From the NCBI GenBank assembly GCA_001917435.1, contig MNEA01000149.1:1-37010 (forward strand): DNA of 37,010 nt. The letters are read 5' to 3'. The DNA is from Acidobacteria bacterium 13_2_20CM_2_57_6 (GTDB lineage: Bacteria > Acidobacteriota > Terriglobia > Acidiferrales > UBA7541). A model generated the notes under the pieces. That model saw only the letters and a list, made by a program, of their open reading frames with translations, had not been told where the DNA came from and ran no database searches. This document shows positions 23,262 through 31,440 of this stretch, in pieces. Numbering within the stretch: the first letter of the stretch is position 1; the number at the start of each line of letters is the position of its first letter. The position numbers and the translations under genes were made by a program.

Positions 23262-24284
23262 TTGCCCACAGAGTCTGCTGCCCGCACGTATCTGGATCAG
23301 ATCCAGCGCACCACGGAAAAAGCGGCCGCCATCACCAAGCAACTTCTGACCTTTAGCCGGAAGCAAGGTCTCGAAATCAGGCACATGGATTTGCACGAAA
23401 CACTAACGGAGTCCGAATTCATGCTGCCTGGTCTGTGGGGCTCGGACATTGAGCTGACATTTCACCACGACGCTGCGAAATCCTGGATTCTCTCTGCTCC
23501 CACGCAAATCGAACAGGTCATCGCCAATCTTGCCATCAACGCGCGCGATGCCATGCCCGAAGGCGGCCGCCTGGAAATCTCCACGCGCAATGTCACTATC
23601 CTGCCGGAAGAGGGCGCGGATGAGCCTTCACTTTCAGGAGATTGGGTTGTCCTCGAAGTGAGCGACACGGGCACCGGCATCGATGAAAAGACGCGCTCAA
23701 ATGTTCGGGCCGTTTTTCATTACCAAGCCGGCGGGAAAAGGGACCGGGTTGGGGCTTGCCACCGTCTATGGGATGGTTAAGCAGGGTCACAGCCACATTC
23801 GCGTGGTGAGTGCCCCGGGGCAAGGTGCGCAGTTCCAACTCTACTTCCCGCTTGTCGAACCACCCGCTCCGAAATCGCAGCAATTGTCCCCGGCGCAAAC
23901 CATGGCGCATGCCAGCGGCGGTGCGACGATCCTAATTGCACATGACGAAACCGCTCTGCGCCAAGCTGTTGTAGAGATCCTCCGGGCCTCCGGCTACAAA
24001 GTTCTCGAAGCTCGGACTGCTCCGCACGCGCTGGAAATCGCAAAACAGCACTTGGGCGAGTTGGATGTCCACTTGACCGACATCGTCTTGCCGGGGTTGC
24101 GCAGTCCCGAAACTCGCTCGGCGCGTAACCGAGCTTCACCCGGATATCCGGGTTATCCACATGTCGGGATACGCCGAAGGGCGTCCCGAAGCAGAACTCC
24201 CCCCCAATTCCGCTTTTTCTACAGAAGCCATTTCGATTTGCAACTCTGTTCGAACAGCTTAAACTCGTCCGGCGCAGGACCTGA
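23262..24284 (+). pseudogene. Decayed hybrid histidine kinase (ATPase plus receiver)
   Basis: Four frames join into one hybrid kinase. The first (23262 to about 23697) holds the end of the dimerisation helix (Leu-Leu-Thr-Phe-Ser-Arg-Lys-Gln), the N box (Asn-Leu-Ala-Ile-Asn-Ala-Arg-Asp-Ala-Met) and Asp-Thr-Gly-Thr-Gly-Ile. The second (about 23698-24112) has Pro-Phe-Phe-Ile-Thr-Lys, Gly-Thr-Gly-Leu-Gly-Leu and most of a receiver with Leu-Thr-Asp-Ile-Val-Leu-Pro. The third (to about 24215) gives His-Pro-Asp-Ile-Arg-Val-Ile-His-Met-Ser-Gly-Tyr. The fourth has Gln-Lys-Pro-Phe and the stop at 24282-24284. The last two shifts are single extra bases in short A or T runs. The phosphorylated His box and any sensor are absent, with only 65 bases to the divergent gene. 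Inactive by inference. Confidence 0.82.
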
Positions 24285-24304
24285 ACCCGCGCAATCTCTC
24301 TCGG

Positions 24305-25267
24305 ATGGGGATGATGAACTCATTGCAGTTGGCCCGACGCGCCAGTTTGGCCTGTGTGCTCCTTCTGCCGCCACATTCCACCCCCGCGCGCGCTTCGAAT
24401 CTAAATTTGCCGGCGGAGACGCCCGCCGTCCTCGACAAAATTTATTCGTTCGACCTCCAGGGTGCTGTCGAAGCTGCGCAGCACATGGAGCAGGAACACC
24501 CCAATCATCCACTGGGCTATTTGCTGGAAACCGAAGCATTGTGGTGGCGGATCTGGTGTACTTCCGCCGACTTCAAGTATGGAATGAGCGACGCCCGGCG
24601 CCGCCCCAAGCTTGAATCGGACCGGCATTATTTCGAATTGGCGGCCAAGGCCTTGTCGCTGGCGGAAGCGCGGAACAAGCAGAGGGAATCTGCGGAAATG
24701 CAGTTTTATGCCGGCATGGCCGAAGCCGCCGCGGCGCGCCTTTACGGACTACGCGGCGAAAATCGCAACACCGCGCGCTCCGGAGTGCGTGGCCGCGAGC
24801 ATCTCCTGCGCGCCAAGGGTCTCGAAGTGGATCTCGCCGATGCCGACCTGGGTCTGGGTCTTTATAACTATTACGTGGACACGCTGAGTTCGCTCGCGAG
24901 GATCCTGCGTTTTTTTATGGGCATCCCGGGGGGCTCAAAGCAAGACGGAATACGCCTGCTCGAACACGCCATGGCACAAGGTGTTCTCACTCCCAATATC
25001 GCCCGATTTTATCTCGCCCTGAACCTGCATCGTTACGATCAGCAGTATGAACAAGCGCTCGGCATTCTCGGCCCGCTCGCTGAAAAATACCCGGCAAACC
25101 CGCTGTTTCAACTGGCGCGCGGCGACCTCTATGCCAAACTTGGGCGAAAGCTGCAAGCAATGGTCTGTTATCGCGCCGCAAGCGCTTTACCAGTTCAGGA
25201 TGCGGAGTGTCAAAAACATATTCAGGAACTGGTTCGCGCGTCGCTCGCAGCGCTCGGTCCAGAATAA
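24305..25267 (+). CDS. Exported TPR-like helical-repeat protein
   Basis: A 320-residue protein with a signal-like N-terminus (about 1-31, Arg-Arg then hydrophobic and Ala-Arg-Ala). The rest is almost all alpha-helical with TPR-like spacing: Ala-Val-Glu-Ala-Ala-Gln-His-Met near 53-60, a helix pair near 95-140, Gly-Leu-Tyr-Asn-Tyr-Tyr-Val near 187-193, and a clear C-terminal TPR unit near 245-275 (Tyr-Glu-Gln-Ala-Leu-Gly...Tyr-Pro-Ala-Asn-Pro-Leu-Phe). Such proteins act as scaffolds; partners are unknown. Several Met codons cluster at 24305-24314 and the precise start is open. It begins 20 bases after the kinase pseudogene ends, so may once have shared its transcript. Confidence 0.78.
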   Translation: MGMMNSLQLARRASLACVLLLPPHSTPARASNLNLPAETPAVLDKIYSFDLQGAVEAAQHMEQEHPNHPLGYLLETEALWWRIWCTSADFKYGMSDARRRPKLESDRHYFELAAKALSLAEARNKQRESAEMQFYAGMAEAAAARLYGLRGENRNTARSGVRGREHLLRAKGLEVDLADADLGLGLYNYYVDTLSSLARILRFFMGIPGGSKQDGIRLLEHAMAQGVLTPNIARFYLALNLHRYDQQYEQALGILGPLAEKYPANPLFQLARGDLYAKLGRKLQAMVCYRAASALPVQDAECQKHIQELVRASLAALGPE

Positions 25268-25615
25268 GGAAGCCAGCCCGGCGGAGTCATAGTCGCAGGC
25301 TTCGGCAAAAACTTCGCGCTCTCGTCCTCATCCTCTTCAGAATCCATGCGGCTGTCCACATTGACCGCATCCCCTTCCAGGTGATAATCATGTAGAGTTG
25401 CAGGAGTCCCCGGATTCGTGGCAAAGTGCGGCCTCGCGCAGGGGTGGATAAAAGGCTGGGCGGCGTTCCCCGGTTCCCGGCTTCGTCGCGGTCAACGCGC
25501 GGCACAAAATTGGCATCTCACCCCGCAAAGTGCGCTCTCGCGACCAGCTCCGCCGTTCGCGCAGGCAAGTTAGCCCTGGCACTGCCAGGTCGTCAGAATA
25601 GATGAAGGAGTCTCG
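25268..25615. other. Intergenic region, little recognised
   Basis: A 348-base gap with no supported gene on either strand. A 6-bp hairpin CCTGGC-act-GCCAGG lies at 25575-25589, just before the GAAGGAG ribosome site of the lipoprotein gene, and may influence its translation. No clear promoter pair is seen. Confidence 0.45.
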
Positions 25616-27163
25616 ATGAAGTGGTATTGGGCAGCATTGGCTGTCGCATTGATGACGAGTTTCGCTGTCGCCGGCTGCAACGACTACGGCAACACATTTC
25701 AAAACAACACCGGCGCGGGTCTTGCCTTTCTTTCACCCGCCCAAATGAGCGCCGGCAGCGGAGATTTTACATTGACCGTGAATGGCCAAGGCTTCGTCCT
25801 GAAGACGGTAGTCCAATGGAATGGCAAGCCTCTGGCCACAACGGTCCCGGTGGATAGCACCGGAGCCGCTCTTGGGAACATCGTCACCGCGACGGTCCCC
25901 GCGGCCTTGGTTGCCAAGCCCGGCGTCGCCACCATCATCACCGTGAATCCCGCTACGGGCGCCGGTCAAAACGGGCTCTCCAATCCGCTCGCCTTCACTA
26001 TCAATCCGCCCCCCAATCCTTTGCCCGGTCTCACGAGCATCAGCCCCGCGAGTGCGGCGGCTGGCAGCGCGTCATTCACGTTGATGCTCAATGGTTCTGG
26101 CTTTTTGCCCTCGACAGATCCCTCGGGCGGCTCCCAGGTGAATTGGAGCGTCTCCGGCGGGGCGCAGAGGAAACTCACCGTCCTTTCGGGTGCGACTTCC
26201 TCCCAGATTCAGGCGACCGTCACTTCCGACCTGCTTGTGAACGCGGGCTCGACGAACTTGACAGCGAGCGTGACGGTTTTCAATCCTCCGTCTGCCGCTC
26301 CCGCAGGTTGCACGACGGCTTGCACCGGCGGCGGTGGCGGAGGTTCGAGTGCGCCCGCAACTTTCACGATTTGCCCTTCGAGTGGGTGCCCGCCAGGCAC
26401 TGCGGCGAGCACTTCAGCGGCGGCCCTTGTAGCGGAAGAGACTCCAGCGCTGAGTCTTGATGGGCGCTATGTTGCTTACACAGCGGTACAGAACGACCAC
26501 GCCCAGATTTTTTTGCGGGATACGTGCGAAGGCGCAGCGACTGCTTGCCAATCGCACACAACACTTCTCTCAGTGGCGGCTGACGGCAGTGCGGCAAATG
26601 ACGATAGCCGCATGCCTTCGATGAGCGCCGATGGGCGCTATGTAGCTTTTAGTTCGGCCGCGACCAACCTCGTCGTGGAAAATGCGCCGCCGGGGCGTCA
26701 GATCTATCTGCTTGATACTTGCGCCGGGGCCGGAGATTCCTGCAAGCCGTCGACACATCTTATTTCCATCGATGCGAATGGAGCGTTGGTCGGAACGGAA
26801 AGCATTCTACCCTCGGTTAGCGCTTTGGGACGCTTTGTGGCGTTTCTGGCCGTCACTCCAAGCCAATCTCCGAATCCGCCTACCGCGCAGTTGAAAGCTT
26901 CCGCGAGTGGCACGAACAGCGGCTACCGCCAGGTGTTCATCCGCGACACGTGTATCGGGGCAACGAACTGCGTCCCGAAGACGACGCGGATTTCGCTTCA
27001 GCCGAGTGATGGAACTGGGATGGCCTCAAAGCCGGCCGGCCCGGCATTGAGCAGCAATGCAAAACGTGTTGCCATGGTGGGCGCGAATGCCGCCATTCTT
27101 TTCACCCGCTCGGTTGCCGTGGATGATCGCGTCTTTCTGGCCATCACTGACGAGCAGCGCTAA
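25616..27163 (+). CDS. Lipoprotein with IPT/TIG domains and PD40-like propeller
   Basis: A 515-residue lipoprotein. The signal peptide ends with lipobox Val-Ala-Gly-Cys (Cys21). Two IPT/TIG-type Ig-like domains follow (about 35-135 and 138-225), each with the phrase Phe-Thr-Leu-x-x-Asn-Gly-x-Gly-Phe. A Gly-rich linker near 240-247 leads to a C-terminal beta-propeller of WD40-like (PD40) repeats, visible as repeated Ser-x-Asp-Gly-Arg-Tyr-Val-Ala at about 279-287 and 340-347 and a variant near 397-404. Paired cysteines in the blades (Asp-Thr-Cys...Cys) recur three times, suggesting disulphides. It is a surface or periplasmic protein of unknown ligand. GAAGGAG precedes the ATG. Convergent with glpX after 21 bases. 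Confidence 0.85.
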   Translation: MKWYWAALAVALMTSFAVAGCNDYGNTFQNNTGAGLAFLSPAQMSAGSGDFTLTVNGQGFVLKTVVQWNGKPLATTVPVDSTGAALGNIVTATVPAALVAKPGVATIITVNPATGAGQNGLSNPLAFTINPPPNPLPGLTSISPASAAAGSASFTLMLNGSGFLPSTDPSGGSQVNWSVSGGAQRKLTVLSGATSSQIQATVTSDLLVNAGSTNLTASVTVFNPPSAAPAGCTTACTGGGGGGSSAPATFTICPSSGCPPGTAASTSAAALVAEETPALSLDGRYVAYTAVQNDHAQIFLRDTCEGAATACQSHTTLLSVAADGSAANDDSRMPSMSADGRYVAFSSAATNLVVENAPPGRQIYLLDTCAGAGDSCKPSTHLISIDANGALVGTESILPSVSALGRFVAFLAVTPSQSPNPPTAQLKASASGTNSGYRQVFIRDTCIGATNCVPKTTRISLQPSDGTGMASKPAGPALSSNAKRVAMVGANAAILFTRSVAVDDRVFLAITDEQR

Positions 27164-27184
27164 GCTGATTCGCTCAAATTAATT

Positions 27185-28171
27185 TTAGTTGAACCGCACT
27201 TTTACGTCCGGGCGCTTCTCGAGGTGCACCGAATCGATGAACCGCACGTGCCGTTCATCCAACGTCAGAATCATGGAGCTGGTGCGTACGCCTTCCCCGA
27301 AAAACCGCACGCCCTTCAGGAGGTTTCCGTCCGTCACGCCCGTGCACGCAAAAATCATTTTCTTTCCCGGTGCCAGATCTTCCGTGTCGTAAACACGCTT
27401 GGTATCCTTTACGCCCATTTTTGCCAGGCGTTCCGCATGTTCCGGCTTGCTTACCACCAGCCGCGCAAGAATCTGCCCGTTTAGGCACCGCAGCGCCGCC
27501 GCCGTCAGCACTCCTTCCGGAGCTCCGCCCGTGCCCATCACCGCGTGCACCCCCGTGCCCACCACCGACACAGAAATTCCCGCGGAGAGGTCGCCGTCGC
27601 CAATCAGGCGGATGCGCGCGCCTGCAGTCCTAATTTCTTCAATCAGCTTCTCGTGTCGCGGCCGGTCCAGCACAATCACGACGAGGTCCTCGACGTCGCG
27701 GTCCAGCCTCTTGGCAATTGCCTTCAAGTTGTCCGCCACCGGCGCATCCAGGTCCACTGCGCCTTTACACGATGGCCCCACCACCAGTTTTTCCATGTAC
27801 AGATCCGGTGCGTGCAGCAATCCGCCGCGCTCGCTCGCCGCCAGCACCGCGATAGCGTTCGCCGCGCCCGTCGCGCACAGGTTTGTTCCTTCCAGCGGAT
27901 CCACGGCGATGTCCACTTGCGGAAACAACGCTTTTGGCGCGTGCGTTCCTAGTCCCACCTTTTCGCCGATGTACAGCATTGGCGCCTCATCGCGCTCCCC
28001 TTCGCCAATCACGATCGTTCCGTCAATCTCTACCGAGTCCATCGTCTTGCGCATCGCTTCCACGGCCACTTCATCAGCGTGGTGCCGGTCCCCGAATCCC
28101 ATCGTGCGCGCCGCCGCAATCGCCGCGTTTTCCACGACGCGCAAAAAATCCAGGCTCAGTTGTTCTTCCAT
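27185..28171 (-). CDS. glpX: Class II fructose-1,6-bisphosphatase
   Basis: A 328-residue cytoplasmic enzyme hydrolysing fructose-1,6-bisphosphate in gluconeogenesis. Characteristic motifs are [11 protein letters not shown] at 56-66, Asp-Pro-Leu-Glu-Gly-Thr-Asn at 91-97, and Gly-Thr-Gly-Gly-Ala-Pro-Glu-Gly near 215-222. All metal-binding acidic residues appear present. The frame opens at 28213; the ATG at 28171 has GAGGAGA and gives the usual Met-Glu start. Upstream on the minus strand a TATGAT -10-like hexamer abuts the palindrome GGCCAATTGGCC. Divergent from the M14 peptidase gene; likely monocistronic. Confidence 0.95.
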   Translation of the reverse strand: MEEQLSLDFLRVVENAAIAAARTMGFGDRHHADEVAVEAMRKTMDSVEIDGTIVIGEGERDEAPMLYIGEKVGLGTHAPKALFPQVDIAVDPLEGTNLCATGAANAIAVLAASERGGLLHAPDLYMEKLVVGPSCKGAVDLDAPVADNLKAIAKRLDRDVEDLVVIVLDRPRHEKLIEEIRTAGARIRLIGDGDLSAGISVSVVGTGVHAVMGTGGAPEGVLTAAALRCLNGQILARLVVSKPEHAERLAKMGVKDTKRVYDTEDLAPGKKMIFACTGVTDGNLLKGVRFFGEGVRTSSMILTLDERHVRFIDSVHLEKRPDVKVRFN

Positions 28172-28208
28172 CCGTCTCTCCTCAGTTTCCGCGAACCGCC
28201 GGCGGCCA

Positions 28209-28226
28209 ATCATAGGCCAATTGGCC
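28209..28226 (-). promoter_or_regulatory. glpX -10 candidate with adjacent palindrome
   Basis: TATGAT on the minus strand (28214-28209) is 38 bases before the glpX start and directly abuts the perfect 12-bp palindrome GGCCAATTGGCC (28215-28226). A further GGCCAAT lies at 28204-28210. The palindrome occupies the spacer and may be an operator; no strong -35 is seen. Confidence 0.4.
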
Positions 28227-28255
28227 CCGCATCGTCGACATGCAAGGCGACTGGG

Positions 28256-28284
28256 TTGCGCCCCTTCGAAAAACAGTCTATAAA
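28256..28284 (+). promoter_or_regulatory. Sigma70-type promoter of M14 peptidase gene
   Basis: TTGCGC (28256-28261), a 17-base spacer and TATAAA (28279-28284). Transcription should start near 28291, giving a leader of about 30 bases with the GAGGTG ribosome site at 28308-28313. Confidence 0.65.
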
Positions 28285-28320
28285 ATCACCCGCGATCGCT
28301 TCGTCCTGAGGTGTTTCATG

Positions 28321-31300
28321 ATGCGCAGCTTGTTCGGCGTTTTCCTTTCCTTGTGTTTCCTCGTTTCCACCACGTACTCGCAATCCAACCCGTGTTCCCT
28401 AAGCGACCACTCGGAGTACACCAAGAAAATCAAGGAGTTCACCACCGAATCCTTCTTCAGCACCGAACTCGTTGACCATCTGCCTCTCAGTTCCTGTGTT
28501 CCTGCGCCGGATGTTTCTCTTCATCACATCGTGGGAGCGCCCGATGTTCTCGATTACACCAGGGACATCAACGCCTATTTCCGCCTCCTCGCCGGCAAGA
28601 GCCCTAGGGTGAAAGTCTGGAGCATCGGCATGTCCGAAGAAGGCCGTGAGATGCTTGTCGCCGCTGTTTCCGATGAAGCCAATCTCGCGAAACTCGATCG
28701 CTACAAGGAAATCACCGCTCGTCTCGCCGATCCTCGAGGCCTCAGTGATGCCGACGCGCAAAAGCTGATCGCCGAAGGCAAGCCCATGTACTGGGCCGAC
28801 GGCAGCATCCACTCGCCCGAAACCGGCTCTCCGGAAATGCTCATGGAGCTCGCTTACCGTCTTGCTGTCGAAGACACGCCCTTCATTCAAAAAATCCGCC
28901 GCGATGCCATCGTACTGATCACTCCCATCGTCGAAGTTGATGGCCACGACCGCATGGTTGACATCTACATGCAGCACAAAAAGCATCCCGACCAGCCTCC
29001 CTATCCGCTCATCTGGTGGGGACACTACGTCTCCCATGACAACAACCGCGACAATCTCGGGGTTAGCCTCGCGCTCTCCCGCAACATGCTCAAGACCTAC
29101 CTCGACTGGCATCCCACCGTGATGCACGACCTGCACGAGTCCGTTCCTTATCTGTACATCATGACCGGCACCGGTCCTTACAACGCCTGGCTCGATCCCA
29201 TCGTCATCAGCGAGTGGCAGGAGATGGCGTATCACGAGATTGAAGAGATGACTAAGCGCGGCGTCATCGGCGTGTGGACTCACGGCTTCTACGACGGCTG
29301 GGCCCCTAACTATCTGCTCTCCATCGCCAACAATCACAACTCTATTGGCCGCTTCTACGAAACTTTCGGGAACGGCGGCGCCGATACCCGCGTGCGCACT
29401 CTTCGCCCGCCCGACACCAGCCGCGAGTGGTACCGCCCCAATCCACCTCTCCCCAAGGTGAAATGGTCCGCCCGCGACAATATCAACATGCAGGAGAGCG
29501 CCATTCTCTTCGGCATGAACAACCTCGCTTCGAACGGCCAGAAGTTTCTCGACAACTTTTATTTGAAGAGCAAGCGCGCGGTCGCGAAGGCCCGCACCGA
29601 AGGCCCCGCCGCATGGGTGTTTCCAGCGGACGACCCGCGCCCTGCCGAGCAAACCAGCCTCTTGAATCTCCTGCAACTCCAGGGCGTCGAAGTTCACCGT
29701 CTCGAAAAGGAATTGCACATCCCGGCAGCCGCAGGTGCTCAGGAATCCGCCGGCGACAAAGAGAAAGACAAGGAAAAATCACCCGAAAAATCCGACTCTG
29801 CTGCCAAACCGAAAGAAGAGAAGAAGCCCACCGAAACGGTCATCCCCGCGGGCAGCTACGTCGTCCGCATGGACCAACCCTACAGCCGCCTCGCGGATAT
29901 GGCCCTCGACACTCAGTATTACAGTCCGCGCGATCCTCGCTCCTATGACGACACCGGTTGGACTCTCGGCGCATTGCGAAACGTAAAGACTACCCGCGTG
30001 ACCGATCTCTCCATCCTTAGCGCCGGCATGCAAAAAATGAGCAGGATCGATCCCCCTGGCGGAATCGACGGTCAGGCCAAGACTTTTATCATCCAGCACA
30101 ACACGGACAATACTCTCGCGTCACTCCGCTTCCGTCTTGCCAGCGTTTCCATGGAGGCTGCAGAAGATTCCTTTGAAGCCGATGGCATCAAGTTCAAAGC
30201 CGGTTCATTTATCATTCGCAACGCTGATCGCTCTCAACTCGAAAAAGCGGCGAAGGATCTCGGAATCAAACTCCATTCCACCAATGCCACACTGAGCGTC
30301 AAGACGCATCCGCTTGCCACTCCGCGCATCGCTCTCGTCCACAATTGGCAGAACACCCAGAACGACGGGTGGTTCCGGATTTCCATGGATGAGCTGAAGG
30401 TCCCCTACACCTACGTCGCCGACACCTGGCTTCGCGAAACCCAGAACCTCCGCGAAAAGTTCGATGTCATCATCCTTCCTCCCATGGGTGGCGGTGGTCC
30501 CGCTGGCCTGAGCGCCGTACTGCGCGGACTGCCCATGCGAGGCGATCCACGTCCATGGAAAAACTCCACCGAAACGCCAAACTTTGTGGCGCCCGGTTTG
30601 GACTCCACTGACGACATCCGCGGCGGCCTCGGTTATCAGGGCCTCGCCAATCTTGAGCGCTTCGTCCGCGAAGGCGGATTGCTCATCGCCGTGCAAACCA
30701 GCGCTTCGCTTCCTGTGGCCGGCGGCATGACGGAAATGGTGAACGTATCCGACGCCCGCGCCATGCAGGCGCCCGGCAGCGTGGTCCTCTCTACCATCGA
30801 CGACAAGAAGAGTCCTATCACCTACGGCTATGACGAAAAGCTCTACGTCTATTTTCGCGCCGGTCCCGTCATCACCGTCGGCGGCAATTTCGGCGGCCCC
30901 GGTGGCGGTCTTGACGAAGGCGCGGGCGGTTCCGCGCGTTCCAGCGGTCGCGGAACTGCCACCGACCCAGACATCATCCAGGCCCGCTCTTACGAGCCAC
31001 CCGAAAAACCCGTCAAGCGCACTCCTCGCGAGCAAGAACTTTACGTTCCCGAAGATCTGCCGGACTTTGCCCGCTCTGCGATTCCTCCCAAAGACCAGCA
31101 ACCTCGCGTCGTCCTGCGGTTCGCCACCGAAAAAGATTTGCTCCTCAGCGGTATGATCACCGGCGGCAACGAAATCGCCGAAAAGCCCGCCGTCGTGGAT
31201 GTTCCCCACGGCAAGGGCCATGTCGTTCTCTTTGCCAACAACCCGATGTGGCGTGGCGAAACCATGGGCAGCTATTTTCTCGTCTTCAATGCCATGCTCA

Positions 31301-31347
31301 ACTTCGACCACCTGGACGCCGGCAGCGCCGCCACCACCAGCAAATAG
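28321..31347 (+). CDS. Exported M14-family zinc carboxypeptidase-like protein, multidomain
   Basis: A 1008-residue exported protein with a signal peptide (about 1-20). The M14 catalytic domain spans about 65-420. The zinc ligands are His164 and Glu167 in His-Ser-Pro-Glu and a third His in Met-His-Asp-Leu-His-Glu-Ser near 268-274. A Lys/Glu-rich, probably disordered segment lies near 470-505, followed by a beta domain and a C-terminal GATase-like domain (about 675-985), beginning Ala-Leu-Val-His-Asn-Trp-Gln and interrupted by a Gly-rich loop near 885-900. Activity is likely trimming of peptides outside the cytoplasm, but specificity is unknown. ATG 28321 is preferred to 28318 because GAGGTG is then seven bases away. 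A Tat amidase follows 93 bases downstream. Confidence 0.88.
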   Translation: MRSLFGVFLSLCFLVSTTYSQSNPCSLSDHSEYTKKIKEFTTESFFSTELVDHLPLSSCVPAPDVSLHHIVGAPDVLDYTRDINAYFRLLAGKSPRVKVWSIGMSEEGREMLVAAVSDEANLAKLDRYKEITARLADPRGLSDADAQKLIAEGKPMYWADGSIHSPETGSPEMLMELAYRLAVEDTPFIQKIRRDAIVLITPIVEVDGHDRMVDIYMQHKKHPDQPPYPLIWWGHYVSHDNNRDNLGVSLALSRNMLKTYLDWHPTVMHDLHESVPYLYIMTGTGPYNAWLDPIVISEWQEMAYHEIEEMTKRGVIGVWTHGFYDGWAPNYLLSIANNHNSIGRFYETFGNGGADTRVRTLRPPDTSREWYRPNPPLPKVKWSARDNINMQESAILFGMNNLASNGQKFLDNFYLKSKRAVAKARTEGPAAWVFPADDPRPAEQTSLLNLLQLQGVEVHRLEKELHIPAAAGAQESAGDKEKDKEKSPEKSDSAAKPKEEKKPTETVIPAGSYVVRMDQPYSRLADMALDTQYYSPRDPRSYDDTGWTLGALRNVKTTRVTDLSILSAGMQKMSRIDPPGGIDGQAKTFIIQHNTDNTLASLRFRLASVSMEAAEDSFEADGIKFKAGSFIIRNADRSQLEKAAKDLGIKLHSTNATLSVKTHPLATPRIALVHNWQNTQNDGWFRISMDELKVPYTYVADTWLRETQNLREKFDVIILPPMGGGGPAGLSAVLRGLPMRGDPRPWKNSTETPNFVAPGLDSTDDIRGGLGYQGLANLERFVREGGLLIAVQTSASLPVAGGMTEMVNVSDARAMQAPGSVVLSTIDDKKSPITYGYDEKLYVYFRAGPVITVGGNFGGPGGGLDEGAGGSARSSGRGTATDPDIIQARSYEPPEKPVKRTPREQELYVPEDLPDFARSAIPPKDQQPRVVLRFATEKDLLLSGMITGGNEIAEKPAVVDVPHGKGHVVLFANNPMWRGETMGSYFLVFNAMLNFDHLDAGSAATTSK

Positions 31348-31440
31348 GCGGCGCTGGGCCAACCGCTTCTTGCTCCGCCCGACCGAAGCAGGACTCCTTC
31401 TTGTAACTGCGAGACTCGGCTACAATTTCGCGGAGGCCCC

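Noticed and set aside
28399..29718. Minus-strand open frame (439 codons) opposite the M14 peptidase
   Set aside because: The plus strand carries zinc ligands and a signal peptide; the minus frame is a GC-codon shadow.
30205..31362. Minus-strand open frame (385 codons) opposite the peptidase C-terminus
   Set aside because: Gly/Ala/Asp-rich shadow without motifs or a start context.
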